DNA of 64,000 nt, taken from assembly GCF_018613535.1 (NCBI RefSeq), contig NZ_JAGGQB010000006.1:434001-498000 (forward strand), written 5' to 3'. This stretch comes from Bacillus sp. ISL-51 (GTDB taxonomy: Bacteria; Bacillota; Bacilli; Bacillales; Bacillaceae). Under the pieces are notes generated by a model, which saw only the letters and a program-made list of their open reading frames with translations, ran no database searches and was not told the origin of the DNA. Positions within the stretch are counted from its first letter, which is position 1. Every line of letters begins with the position of its first letter. Below are positions 17,456 to 25,094 of the stretch, one piece after another. The position numbers were made by a program, and so were the translations under genes.

Positions 17456-18637
17456 CTACACGTATAATATTGGAGCTGATACCTTGATAATCTCGCCATC
17501 TCTTATAAAAAAACGAGGGATGCGGCGGCTTAATGTAGACACCACTTCATAGTTGATCGTATTAAGCATTTCAGCAACTTCATCAACGGAAATCTCAGCT
17601 CCCTTTTGCTGACCGTAAATCACGACTTCCTCTCCTTGTTTACCTTCACCCTCTCCTAAACTAACCATTATTAGATCCATCGTCACTCTTCCCGCCACCG
17701 GCACTCGTTTTCCGCGATGAAGAACAAACCCGCGATTCGAAAGTGCCCGAGAATAACCGTCAGCATAGCCGACCGGGATTGTAGCAATTACTTCTCCATG
17801 GTTTGCGATGTACGTAGCACCATAGCTGATGGTTCGAGGTTCTGTCAGCATGGTTTTCACATAAGCTATACGCGCCTTTAAACTTAATGCAGGTGTAAGC
17901 TTAACGAGGTTTAGCTGCTTTATATATGCTGAAGGATATAATCCATATAAGCCTATACCTAAACGAATCATATCGGCACTAAATTCCGGGAAAGCGATAG
18001 CTGCAGCTGTGTTGCACATATGCACGGTAGGCAGTTCAATGCCTTGATTTTTTAAAAAGCGGAGAAAACTGATAAATTTATCATGCTGCAGCCTGGTTAG
18101 TGCAGTGTCTGGTTCATCAGCTGTTGAAAAATGTGTGAAGATTCCTGTCCATCTTAGGAATTTACTTGACTTTAGTGCTTTCACTACTGCTAAAAGCGCT
18201 TCTTCTGTGCGTACACCTAATCGTCCCATACCAGTATCCACATTAATATGAATAGCCAACCGATTCGTACTTGCTCCTTTTTCTAATATCTCGTTAGCTT
18301 CTTTAATCCAATCAACCTGAAATGCTGATAACTCTATATTCCAATCTGCTGACTCTTTCACACAACTAAGGGATGTAAAACCAAGAACAAGGATAGGTGC
18401 TGTAATCCCCGCTTTTCGTAAAACAATCCCCTCCTCCAGACTGGCAACAGCGAGCTCACTTGCCCCATGTTCCAGTGCATGGCGCGCCACTTCTACAGAC
18501 CCATGACCGTAAGCGTTCGCTTTTACGACAGCCATAATTTTGGTCTTATTTGGAATATGATGGCGAATCGCTCGTAAATTTTTTTTAATGGCATCAAGAT
18601 TTACTTCGATCCAAACTTCTCGGCAGAGCTTTTTCAT
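17456..18637 (-). CDS. alr: Second alanine racemase (YncD/AlrB type)
   Basis: PLP enzyme interconverting L- and D-alanine. The ATG at 18637, seven nt behind GAAGGAAGGT, gives 393 residues; a TTG one codon upstream is possible. PLP lysine at residue 39 in AVVKANAYGHG, catalytic tyrosine in ISYGATY, C-terminal AGRVTMDLIMVSLGE. It resembles B. subtilis YncD rather than the housekeeping Alr. YncD is sporulation-expressed and its D-alanine is linked to germination control. In 168 yncD is elsewhere on the chromosome, so its place beside spo0A here is a relocation or an island gene. The neighbours on the same strand are also spore-like. Confidence 0.9.
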   Translation of the reverse strand: MKKLCREVWIEVNLDAIKKNLRAIRHHIPNKTKIMAVVKANAYGHGSVEVARHALEHGASELAVASLEEGIVLRKAGITAPILVLGFTSLSCVKESADWNIELSAFQVDWIKEANEILEKGASTNRLAIHINVDTGMGRLGVRTEEALLAVVKALKSSKFLRWTGIFTHFSTADEPDTALTRLQHDKFISFLRFLKNQGIELPTVHMCNTAAAIAFPEFSADMIRLGIGLYGLYPSAYIKQLNLVKLTPALSLKARIAYVKTMLTEPRTISYGATYIANHGEVIATIPVGYADGYSRALSNRGFVLHRGKRVPVAGRVTMDLIMVSLGEGEGKQGEEVVIYGQQKGAEISVDEVAEMLNTINYEVVSTLSRRIPRFFIRDGEIIKVSAPILYV

Positions 18638-18762
18638 CAATGCTACCTTCCTTCTTAATAGGATAGTAAACCGCCGTTCAATACATTCTGTAACATCAAT
18701 GGTTGGATGCTTTCAATCTGATTTTTATTCCACTTTAACTGAAATCATTCAACAGCATGCCT

Positions 18763-18996
18763 TCAATTTAACGAGTTTGAAATCATTAAGCAAATAAGTG
18801 ATACATGCGGCTTTAAGAGGTGAAGATTGATACGGCGAGTGAGGATATCAGATAGTACATTTGAACAAAAATAGTCTGCCCATGATTCTGACATTGGTTT
18901 TGGTTGTCCGCCATACTGGGCAGAGAAGAGGTATTCAAGCTCAAAACCGCGTTTTTCATTCGTATTCCAAATAAGATTGTCCTTAGCAGCCATCAT
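18763..18996 (-). CDS. Hypothetical protein, 77 residues
   Basis: Start ATG 18996 (or 18993), nine nt behind AAAAGGTGAGGG, a good ribosome-binding site, which is the main support for the gene. The N-terminal part (LIWNTNEKRGFELEYLFSAQ, with GGQPKPMSESWADYF) is soluble and aromatic; the last 20 residues are hydrophobic (LLKPHVSLICLMISNSLN) and look unlike a normal C-terminus, so the frame may be altered there. I recognise no family. It lies between spore-type genes on the same strand. Confidence 0.45.
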   Translation of the reverse strand: MMAAKDNLIWNTNEKRGFELEYLFSAQYGGQPKPMSESWADYFCSNVLSDILTRRINLHLLKPHVSLICLMISNSLN

Positions 18997-19105
18997 CAGC
19001 TGTAACCCTCACCTTTTCATATGTGATTGTTTTGGAAGGGGGACATAAGTGCTGTTATATATTAGCGGAGGGTGCTGCATATCATCCGCATGAACGCAGC
19101 CTTAA

Positions 19106-19318
19106 CTAAAACGATTTCACAACATTCTGATCTGAAAATTGGCGGCCGATCATTTTCGACTGGCTTACAAAGTTGTTTTCGATGACAATTCCGGTATTTA
19201 AACCTCCGGATCCATACGCTGTTTTTGAAGCGCTTAAAGGGCTGATGGTAAACGCGCCGCCGACATTGACAACTCCGTTTCCTGATACGTTGTTAATATG
19301 AATAGGGAAACCGGTCAT
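19106..19318 (-). CDS. GerPA/GerPF-family spore protein, copy 1
   Basis: 70 residues: MTGFPIHINNVSGNGVVNVG, then a glycine/serine-rich middle with SPLSASKTAYGSGGLNTG and VIENNFVSQSK. This is the GerPA/GerPF family, small spore inner-coat proteins needed for germinants to reach their receptors. Start ATG 19318 behind AAAGGAGAC. It is a tandem paralogue of the gene at 19463-19675 and shares its upstream region (19341-19403 versus 19699-19761). Confidence 0.85.
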   Translation of the reverse strand: MTGFPIHINNVSGNGVVNVGGAFTISPLSASKTAYGSGGLNTGIVIENNFVSQSKMIGRQFSDQNVVKSF

Positions 19319-19340
19319 GCTATTTTGTCTCCTTTCCCTG

Positions 19341-19403
19341 CAATCTACTAACTATATGTACGCATTCTTTCTAAATAGGATTAAACGGAGCGGCAAAAAT
19401 TTT
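19341..19403 (-). repeat. Duplicated upstream region of the GerPA/GerPF-like genes, copy 1
   Basis: About 63 bp nearly repeated at 19699-19761. On the minus strand it contains the shared motif CATATAGTTA about 30 nt before the ribosome-binding site, close to but not exactly a sigma-E/K -10 element (CATANNNTA). The paralogues were therefore duplicated with their control region. Confidence 0.6.
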
Positions 19404-19436
19404 GAAAAACAAAAAGACCGGCTTTCCTGCAGCCGG
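19403..19436 (-). terminator. Terminator of GerPA/GerPF-like copy 2
   Basis: On the minus strand CCGGCT-GCAGGAA-AGCCGG followed by TCTTTTTGTTTTT. It separates the tandem paralogues into two transcription units. Confidence 0.8.
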
Positions 19437-19462
19437 ATGGAGGGAGATATTCGGAGTCATCA

Positions 19463-19675
19463 TCATATCGTTTTTGTTACGTTTTGATCTGAGTATTGGG
19501 AGCTTACTGAATTTGTTGTGCTGAACAAGTTATTTTCGATTACAATTCCCGTATTGGAACCCCCGGACCCGAAGACGCTTTTTGATACGGTTAACGGACT
19601 TATTGAAAGCGCGCCGCCGACATTGACAACTCCGTTCCCGGAAACGCTGTTAATATTAATAGGAAAACCAGCCAT
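19463..19675 (-). CDS. GerPA/GerPF-family spore protein, copy 2
   Basis: 70 residues from ATG 19675, aligned end to end with its neighbour: AGFPININSVSGNGVVNVGG, TVSKSVFGSGGSNTGIVIEN, then a divergent tail. Codons GTG-TAT-ATG precede the chosen ATG and a second ATG three nt upstream is also possible; AAAGGAGACC is the ribosome-binding site. It has its own terminator. A role in germinant permeability is inferred from the family only. Confidence 0.85.
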   Translation of the reverse strand: MAGFPININSVSGNGVVNVGGALSISPLTVSKSVFGSGGSNTGIVIENNLFSTTNSVSSQYSDQNVTKTI

Positions 19676-19698
19676 CATATACACGGTCTCCTTTCTAT

Positions 19699-19761
19699 CA
19701 ATCTATTAACTATATGTACGCTGTCATTTTGAATAAGATTAAACAAAGCGGCAAAAATTTT
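19699..19761 (-). repeat. Duplicated upstream region of the GerPA/GerPF-like genes, copy 2
   Basis: Near-copy of 19341-19403, same CATATAGTTA motif and same AAAATTTTTGCCGCT start on the minus strand. Confidence 0.6.
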
Positions 19762-19770
19762 ATGGGCGAT

Positions 19771-19798
19771 AAAAAAACTGCCGGAACTCCCGGCAGTT
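19771..19798 (-). terminator. Terminator of yqiG
   Basis: On the minus strand AACTGCCGG-GAGTT-CCGGCAGTT followed by TTTTT, 14 nt after the yqiG stop. Confidence 0.88.
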
Positions 19799-19811
19799 TC
19801 TTCTCAAATGT

Positions 19812-20930
19812 TTACTCCTCAAACGGCACCCAGCCGCGTGTGTTTTTGATCATTTCCCATAACGGATCAGGGAGGCGGTATTTTTCTTTTTCAGAAGCTT
19901 TGATGACTTTTTCGATATCTTGTTCTCGGCCTTCCTTAATCTTCACTGCCCATTCAGGATCAATTAAGATGACGCGGCCCAAAGCCACTAATGGAATTCC
20001 GCTTTCAATCACTGCCAGTGCTTCGTCTGCAGTATAGATGGAACCGACTGCAATCAGCGGCACTTTTTGACCGACACGTTCGTTCAGTAAATCCATTCGG
20101 GTCCGTGTAACATCTGCCCCGCGGCGTGCTTTAGAATTGACGTCCATCAGGGAAATATGCAAGTAATCCAAGTTTTTTTCCGCGAGCGCGTCAACAAGCG
20201 TGAATGTTTCAGTCATTGTAAGACCCGGCGTTTCCGGCTCTTCCGGTGACAGGCGGTAACCGAGCACAAACGGATCCTTCGCGTGTTCGGCGATCGCTTT
20301 TTTGGCTGCGTCAACAACGGCAAGCGGGAAAGCTAATCGTTTCTCAGCGCTTCCGCCCCAGCGGTCTGTGCGCTGATTTGTTTTCGGGGAGTAAAATTGC
20401 TGAATTAAGTAGCCGTTTGCCCCGTGAATTTCTACGCCGTCAAAACCTGCTTCAATCGCTCTTCGTGTCGCTTCGCCGAACGCTTTTACGATATGTTCAG
20501 CCTCTTGTTCAGTGAGGGCGCGGGCCGTTTGACTGCCGTTTTCTTCTGCACCGCTCGGACTGACGACGTCTTCATTCGGCACGAGCTCAGGAGGGCATTC
20601 CAATCCGCCGTGGTGGATTTGGACAATGGCCTTCGCTCCTTGTGATTGAATGGTCTCGGCAAGTCTGCGCAAGCCGGGAATGTGGGAATCATCATGGATG
20701 GCAGGCTGGCCCGGAAACGCTTTGCCGTCCGGTGTTACGTTTGCGCATGCCGTAATGACCATGCCCATCTCTTTTGACCGTGGGGTAATATAGCTGATTT
20801 CGCGGTCAGATATCGTTCCGTCTTCATTGGATGAATAGTGGGTCATCGGTGCAACCGTGATCCGGTTTGGTATGGTGACGCCGCTTTGAAACGTAAATGG
20901 TTCAAACAGCGGTTTATATTTTTGCTTCAT
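19812..20930 (-). CDS. yqiG: NADH:flavin oxidoreductase of the old yellow enzyme family, YqiG
   Basis: 372 residues (ATG 20930; ATG 20933 is equally readable). FMN-dependent TIM barrel with the N-terminal PFTFQSGVTIPNRITVAPMTH, substrate-binding IHHGG, the HGANGYLIQQF and SPKTNQRTDRWGGS segments, and the FMN-phosphate loop VGSIYTADEA and ALGRVILIDP. Members reduce activated alkenes; the natural substrate is unknown. In 168 yqiG follows spo0A directly, so this marks the right border of the island inserted here. Confidence 0.92.
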   Translation of the reverse strand: MKQKYKPLFEPFTFQSGVTIPNRITVAPMTHYSSNEDGTISDREISYITPRSKEMGMVITACANVTPDGKAFPGQPAIHDDSHIPGLRRLAETIQSQGAKAIVQIHHGGLECPPELVPNEDVVSPSGAEENGSQTARALTEQEAEHIVKAFGEATRRAIEAGFDGVEIHGANGYLIQQFYSPKTNQRTDRWGGSAEKRLAFPLAVVDAAKKAIAEHAKDPFVLGYRLSPEEPETPGLTMTETFTLVDALAEKNLDYLHISLMDVNSKARRGADVTRTRMDLLNERVGQKVPLIAVGSIYTADEALAVIESGIPLVALGRVILIDPEWAVKIKEGREQDIEKVIKASEKEKYRLPDPLWEMIKNTRGWVPFEE

Positions 20931-21022
20931 CATTTCGCCTTCTTCCTTGGGAGTTTGACTCGACAGTATTCTAGCCTATGTTTGAATTGTGTGCAATTAA
21001 TTTGCTTATGCTTCTTCTGCAT

Positions 21023-21166
21023 CTACGACCGGTTCAGCCATTTAAGCGTATGGAGCGGTTTTCTGCGCTCTTTTTCAGGGTCCGTATAGCCGCCTGAAAT
21101 CTGATGGCCGATCGAGCTGAATATCACGGCAGCAGCGAAGAGGAGGAGGATTTTTTTCATATTCAT
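21023..21166 (-). CDS. Small exported peptide, 47 residues
   Basis: Frame starting MNMKKILLLFAAAVIFSSIG (ATG 21166; ATG 21160 also possible), then HQISGGYTDPEKERRKPLHT and LKWLNRS to TAG. It has a clear N-terminal signal or anchor (KK, 14 hydrophobic residues, small residues after) and a strongly basic tail. Support is a good promoter 34 bp upstream (21200-21228); the ribosome-binding site (AAAGAAG) is weak. Size and layout resemble exported signalling peptides, but no Rap-type gene is adjacent. Confidence 0.5.
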   Translation of the reverse strand: MNMKKILLLFAAAVIFSSIGHQISGGYTDPEKERRKPLHTLKWLNRS

Positions 21167-21199
21167 ATCTTCTTTCATATCATTTACAAGTTATTTATA

Positions 21200-21228
21200 A
21201 GCATACGCCAGCTGAAAAATCCCGTCAA
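21200..21228 (-). promoter_or_regulatory. Sigma-A-like promoter before the 47-residue peptide
   Basis: On the minus strand TTGACG (plus 21223-21228), 17-bp spacer, TATGCT (plus 21200-21205). Confidence 0.5.
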
Positions 21229-21238
21229 TTTGTTTTCG

Positions 21239-21334
21239 TTATTCTTTGTTATACTTTCCCGCGGCGAATATCGTTCCGATCTGAATCACAACACTTAACA
21301 GAGCACAAACTGCCACAACTGTGTTGCTGTCCAT
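21239..21334 (-). CDS. 31-residue single-helix membrane peptide
   Basis: MDSNTVVAVCALLSVVIQIG followed by TIFAAGKYNKE and TAA. An unusually strong ribosome-binding site (AAAAAGGAGGGTG) stands seven nt before the ATG, and a promoter TTGTCA-18-TATGAT lies 33 bp upstream, which together argue that it is translated. One transmembrane helix (6-25), short basic tail. The size and form recall small hydrophobic peptide toxins and membrane regulators of Bacillus, but I see no antisense RNA promoter that would show a type I toxin. Confidence 0.55.
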   Translation of the reverse strand: MDSNTVVAVCALLSVVIQIGTIFAAGKYNKE

Positions 21335-21366
21335 AGAAGACACCCTCCTTTTTCTTAGGTTGATGC

Positions 21367-21396
21367 ATCATATGACAGCTGTCTCTGTTTTGACAA
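21367..21396 (-). promoter_or_regulatory. Sigma-A promoter before the 31-residue peptide
   Basis: On the minus strand TTGTCA (plus 21391-21396), 18-bp spacer, TATGAT (plus 21367-21372). Confidence 0.6.
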
Positions 21397-21429
21397 AACC
21401 GTAATACGGTGTTTCATCTTTTTCAACAC

Positions 21430-21455
21430 AAAAAAGCGCTTTTCTCAAAAAGCGC
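21430..21455 (-). terminator. Terminator of the HTH-DUF1232 gene
   Basis: On the minus strand GCGCTTTT-TGAG-AAAAGCGC followed by TTTTTT. Confidence 0.85.
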
Positions 21456-21457
21456 CG

Positions 21458-22090
21458 TCACGTCTTTTTCAGCCGGTGCAAAGCGATTTGAACGGCGATT
21501 GCGTCATCCAAATAGCCGATCGGAAACATATAATCAGGGATCACATCCGTCGCCAAAATAAAATATAGCAAAGCGCTTCCGAGGATGGCGCGATCTTCGG
21601 GCAGGGTCGATTCATCCATATATTGAAGGTGCATCTCCTTTAAATGATCAATAATCGGGCCGACACTTCCTTCGTTATCCATTTTTTTTTGAAACTCTTC
21701 ACAAATGAGGCGATGGCCCTGCTGGGTTTTGGCATATTGCTCATATCTGGTCAGTTCACGCTCAATTTGTTCTTGCGTAAAAGGCTTATCAAACATTTCG
21801 GCCATATTGAGCATATCCTGAATCGCTGTCAGCGGGTCTGGGGATGGCGTTTCTTTGTCATTTCCGATAGCTATGCCGGACGCTTCAAGTAATTCTTCGA
21901 GCGAAATATGCAGATGTTTCGAGAATTCCTGAAGGTGCTTTAAGTTTGCATTTTGCTTTCCGTTAATAATGCGGGAGATGGTAGCTGTGTCAATGTTTGT
22001 CAGTGTGCCGAGCTTTCTCATTGAGAGTGAGTGCTCTTCAAGCAATGATTTTAAAAGGGGGCCAAGGTCTTTGTTTCTTTTCTCTGTCAA
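21458..22090 (-). CDS. XRE-family HTH protein with C-terminal DUF1232 (YkvA-like) domain
   Basis: 210 residues from a TTG start, seven nt behind GAGGTG. Residues 10-72 form a Cro/C1-type helix-turn-helix (HSLSMRKLGTLTNIDTATIS; RIINGKQNANLKHLQEFSKH). A middle helical linker follows. Residues 150-210 are a DUF1232 domain with LYFILATDVIPDYMFPIGYL and DDAIAVQIAL, a membrane-associated motif of unknown function. The fusion suggests a DNA-binding regulator tethered to, or sensing, the membrane. Targets unknown. Confidence 0.75.
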   Translation of the reverse strand: MTEKRNKDLGPLLKSLLEEHSLSMRKLGTLTNIDTATISRIINGKQNANLKHLQEFSKHLHISLEELLEASGIAIGNDKETPSPDPLTAIQDMLNMAEMFDKPFTQEQIERELTRYEQYAKTQQGHRLICEEFQKKMDNEGSVGPIIDHLKEMHLQYMDESTLPEDRAILGSALLYFILATDVIPDYMFPIGYLDDAIAVQIALHRLKKT

Positions 22091-22237
22091 TGGGTGTCAC
22101 CTCGTTTCCGCCGGTATGATGATAAATGATCAATAAATTGATGAATAACGGGTACCTTTCCTGAGCAGCTGAATAGGATAGTGTAGATTCAACAGCATGA
22201 CGTGTTGAAAAGACATCAAAGAATGGAGAGGGAATAC

Positions 22238-22873
22238 ATGGCTTGGTTATTGATTTTGGGATTGGCAGTATCATCAAGCATCGACAATTTGGGTGTGGGG
22301 ATGTCTTATGGAATCAGAAAAATCAAAATACCACATGCAGCAAATATGATGATCGCGTTTATCTGTTTTTTATTCAGCTATATCGGCATTTATTTCGGAA
22401 AATGGATTTCGGCTATTTTACCAGGGATTCTTCCCGTATTGCTGGCAGCCTTTATTTTATCCGTCATCGGCATCCGTATCATCCTGCTGGCCGTTCCGAG
22501 AAAAAAACAAGAAACAGCGCGTGTTGATGTTTCGTCAAAAAAAGAAGGCCGTTTTTCCGGTTTGTTGAAAAACCCGGAGGCTGCTGATGCCGATGGGTCA
22601 GGAGAAATCGGCATGCTGGAATCTATGGTTCTAGGGGTAGCCGTATCTGCAAATGCGCTCACAAATGGATTAAGCGCGGGATTAATCGGGCTGTCTCCTG
22701 CCGCGATTTCCATCACCGCTGCTGTCGGAAGCTTCCTTACTATATGGATCGGCTGTACGCTGGGGAAAAAAGCCGCGTCATTGCGGATCGGATCCTTACA
22801 TGTCGGGCAGTTCAGCACGGTGTTCAGCGGAGCCATTATTCTTATCATTGCCATTAATACACTGCTCTTTTAA
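22238..22873 (+). CDS. YtaF-like sporulation membrane protein
   Basis: 211 residues from ATG 22238, behind GGAGAGGG; the upstream ATG at 22202 has no ribosome-binding site. About six transmembrane helices in two halves separated by a basic cytoplasmic loop (RKKQETARVDVSSKKEGRF). Each half carries the YtaF/MntP-like helix motif (SSSIDNLGVGMSYGIRKIKI; VSANALTNGLSAGL). YtaF proteins are sporulation-linked and related to the MntP/LysE transporter fold; the substrate is unknown. It is divergent from the HTH-DUF1232 gene by 147 bp. Confidence 0.75.
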   Translation: MAWLLILGLAVSSSIDNLGVGMSYGIRKIKIPHAANMMIAFICFLFSYIGIYFGKWISAILPGILPVLLAAFILSVIGIRIILLAVPRKKQETARVDVSSKKEGRFSGLLKNPEAADADGSGEIGMLESMVLGVAVSANALTNGLSAGLIGLSPAAISITAAVGSFLTIWIGCTLGKKAASLRIGSLHVGQFSTVFSGAIILIIAINTLLF

Positions 22874-23205
22874 GTTGTCCCGTTCATTCTATGAAAAACG
22901 CAAAATAAATATGAACGGTTTCTAAAGGGGGAGCGCTTGATGCGCCCCTCTCTATTTGCGGAGAAGCAATTTTTTTCAAAATGAATAGAAAGTCGTCCGT
23001 TTCCGTTAAATTTTGCATATGCAGTCTTCCGATAGAGCCTTTTTCATAGACTGATCAGCTTTCTTTCTTTCTAACTTCAGGTAATCAGCGGGTCTTGCAG
23101 CCCTCTTCTGAAAAATGGAAAATCGCTGGGTGAAAGGAGGCGCCCTTTACAAAACGGCCATTCTGTTCAAAGATTAAGCCGAACAAGAAAACGAGGGGTG
23201 GTCCA
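22874..23205. other. Intergenic stretch before yqiH, no gene seen
   Basis: 332 bp. It holds a loose hairpin CCGTTCAT/ATGAACGG (22880-22887 with 22911-22918) and a second G+C-rich hairpin (22927-22949, GGGGGAGCGC against GCGCCCC), probably ending the YtaF-like transcript, both without good T-tracts. The right part should hold the yqiH promoter; I found no convincing -35/-10 pair. Confidence 0.4.
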
Positions 23206-23499
23206 GTGAAGTCTGTCATTCTGCTGATCTTCACCGCATGGCTGTTATCAGGCTGCGATTACACCGCGGAGGCGGATTCAGCACCGTCATTTACACAGGA
23301 AGGGATCTATATCAAAACAAACGGCCAAGATACGATAACAGTGGAAATAGACGGTGAACGGCAAAAGGTCAAGGTGCCCCTTGCAAAGCGATTTGAATGT
23401 CAGTCTCTGCCTGTACATACGGCGGTGCAAATCACCTATAAAAAAGAGAGCAGCGGACAACTGCGTCTTGAGGAAATGAAAAGAGAAAACAACATGTGA
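23206..23499 (+). CDS. yqiH: Lipoprotein YqiH
   Basis: 97 residues from a GTG start behind GAGGGGTGG. N-terminal lipoprotein signal peptide ending LLSGC (lipobox Cys at about residue 17), then a small domain with TITVEIDGERQKVKVPL. The family has no known function. It sits 20 nt before the cell-wall amidase yqiI, so the two are probably co-expressed at the envelope. Confidence 0.85.
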   Translation: MKSVILLIFTAWLLSGCDYTAEADSAPSFTQEGIYIKTNGQDTITVEIDGERQKVKVPLAKRFECQSLPVHTAVQITYKKESSGQLRLEEMKRENNM

Positions 23500-23518
23500 A
23501 AATGGGGGAGGAAAAAAC

Positions 23519-24145
23519 GTGGGATTACTAACGAAAAGCGCTGCCGCATTCGGTGCGGCTTTGCTGCTGCTTGCGCCGTCAGTCAATGCGGCCGAACCGA
23601 TACAAGGGAAAACCATCTATATTGACGCCGGACATGGCGGCGGGGACAGCGGGACATCCGGCAGCGGATTATTGGAGAAAAACGTGAATGCGGCGGTTTC
23701 GAATCGAGTCATAGCCAAACTGGACGCAGAAGGCGCAAAACCGGTAGCTTCAAGAACTGGCGATACCTTTTTAAGCCTGGACGAGAGAGTGGCGAAAGCA
23801 AGCGCCAGCCAATCGGATTTGTTCGTCAGCCTGCATGCGAATTCAGGTGTATCATCAGCGGCGGGAACGGAAACGTATTTTAATTCGGCATATGAAGGAG
23901 CAAACAGCGAAAAGCTTGCTTCAGAAATTCAGCATCAGCTTGTCTCGTCCTTGGGCACGAGAGACAGAGGTGTAAAAGAAGCGCCTTTTTATGTCATTAC
24001 ATATTCGAAAATGCCGAGTGTGCTCGCTGAATTAGGCTTTATCACAAATCCTTCAGATGCGGACAAGCTGAAAAACAACAGCGGCCAAGAGCATGCCGCC
24101 GATGCTGTCGTAAACGGAATCGAAGCCTATTATGAAAATCAGTGA
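23519..24145 (+). CDS. yqiI: N-acetylmuramoyl-L-alanine amidase YqiI (Amidase_3)
   Basis: 208 residues, GTG start behind GGGGGAGG. Signal peptide about 1-24 (cleavage near VNA-AEP), then a complete zinc-dependent Amidase_3 domain: IYIDAGHGGGDSG (Zn His), the Zn Glu in LLEKNVNAAV, SRTGDTFLSLDER, LFVSLHANS (Zn His) and the catalytic Glu in SVLAELGFITN. There is no wall-binding repeat, so it acts as a single-domain exported hydrolase that cuts the stem peptide from MurNAc. Confidence 0.92.
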   Translation: MGLLTKSAAAFGAALLLLAPSVNAAEPIQGKTIYIDAGHGGGDSGTSGSGLLEKNVNAAVSNRVIAKLDAEGAKPVASRTGDTFLSLDERVAKASASQSDLFVSLHANSGVSSAAGTETYFNSAYEGANSEKLASEIQHQLVSSLGTRDRGVKEAPFYVITYSKMPSVLAELGFITNPSDADKLKNNSGQEHAADAVVNGIEAYYENQ

Positions 24146-24230
24146 ATGTAAAAATTGCGTAAATGGCGCCCTCCTTTTATGCAAAACGATTATAATATAG
24201 AAAACCGATGACAAACATCTGAGGTGACAT

Positions 24231-24968
24231 ATGACAAATATCTTTGCCCATCGGGGGGCGTCGGGACACTATCCCGAAAATACAATGCTTGCTTTTACAA
24301 AAGCGCTTGAGGCGGGCGCGGACGGAATCGAGCTTGACGTACAAATGACAAAAGACGGCCGCATCGTTGTCATTCACGATGAAGCACTTGACCGAACCAC
24401 GACGCTGAAAGGCTTTGTGAAGGATACGGCTTATGAGAAAATCAGAACTGCCAGTGCAGCCGGCAAATGGAAGGATTCCTTTAAAGGCGTCCGAGTGCCG
24501 CTTCTGTCAGATGTGCTGCGCTTGGCGGAAAAGGCTGACTTTCTTATCAATATAGAGCTGAAAAACAGCATATTCCGTTACGAAGGAATGGAAGAAGAAG
24601 TCATTAAGAAGGTCAGGTATTACGGGCTGGAAAAACGCATTATATTTTCTTCCTTTAATCATGAAAGCATGGCGCTTTGCCATACGCTTGCACCCGACAT
24701 TGAAAGAGCGGTGCTGACAATGGATGTGATTCACCAGCCCGAACGGTACGCGGCAGAGATTCCGGCTTCAGGTTATCATCCGAAGCTTGGCACGCCGGCT
24801 GTCAGCGCGGAAGCCGTGAAACAGTTGGCGAAGAATCAGGTGGCGCTGCGGCCGTTTACCGTCAACCGTCCGGAAGATATGAAATGGCTGATAAAGGCGG
24901 GAGCCGATGCATTTTTTACAGATTACCCTGAGCGGGCTGTTTCTGTAAGGCAAGAATGCGGCAAATAA
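24231..24968 (+). CDS. yqiK: Glycerophosphodiester phosphodiesterase YqiK
   Basis: 245-residue GDPD TIM barrel hydrolysing glycerophosphodiesters to glycerol-3-phosphate and an alcohol. N-terminal catalytic motif FAHRGASGHYPENTMLAF, metal site GADGIELDVQMTKDGRIVVIHD and C-terminal GADAFFTDYPE are complete. No signal peptide, so cytosolic. ATG 24231 behind GAGGTGACAT. A TATAAT at 24191 stands upstream but lacks a -35. A strong terminator isolates the gene from mmgA. Confidence 0.93.
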   Translation: MTNIFAHRGASGHYPENTMLAFTKALEAGADGIELDVQMTKDGRIVVIHDEALDRTTTLKGFVKDTAYEKIRTASAAGKWKDSFKGVRVPLLSDVLRLAEKADFLINIELKNSIFRYEGMEEEVIKKVRYYGLEKRIIFSSFNHESMALCHTLAPDIERAVLTMDVIHQPERYAAEIPASGYHPKLGTPAVSAEAVKQLAKNQVALRPFTVNRPEDMKWLIKAGADAFFTDYPERAVSVRQECGK

Positions 24969-24997
24969 GAAGACTGTTCATGCAGTCTTCTTTTTTT
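24968..24997 (+). terminator. Terminator after yqiK
   Basis: AGAAGACTG-TTCATG-CAGTCTTCT followed by TTTTTT. Confidence 0.9.
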
Positions 24998-25008
24998 GTA
25001 GGCAAAAA

Positions 25009-25037
25009 ACATAACATCATCTAAGGCTTCATATAAT
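25009..25037 (+). promoter_or_regulatory. Sigma-E-like promoter of the mmg operon
   Basis: -10 CATATAAT (25030-25037) fits the sigma-E consensus CATAYAHT; a partial -35 ACATAAC lies 14 bp upstream (25009-25015). The mmg operon of B. subtilis is mother-cell specific under sigma-E, which agrees. Confidence 0.6.
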
Positions 25038-25053
25038 CAAACAGGGCGTTTTA

Positions 25054-25067
25054 TGTAAGCGTTATCT
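25054..25067 (+). promoter_or_regulatory. cre site (CcpA operator) of the mmg operon
   Basis: TGTAAGCGTTATCT matches TGWAANCGNTNWCA at 13 of 14 positions. It lies just downstream of the expected start point, a repressing position, and agrees with the known glucose repression of mmg. Confidence 0.7.
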
Positions 25068-25094
25068 TTATCTTGATGAAAGTGAGGCAAAATT

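Noticed and set aside
13395..19800. Island as an intact prophage
   Set aside because: No integrase, repressor, packaging or structural genes and no clear att sites; only lysis and accessory fragments remain.
21023..21166. 47-residue peptide as a Phr-type signalling peptide
   Set aside because: Size and signal-like start fit, but no rap gene is adjacent and the tail lacks a recognisable Phr pentapeptide, so the name is not used.
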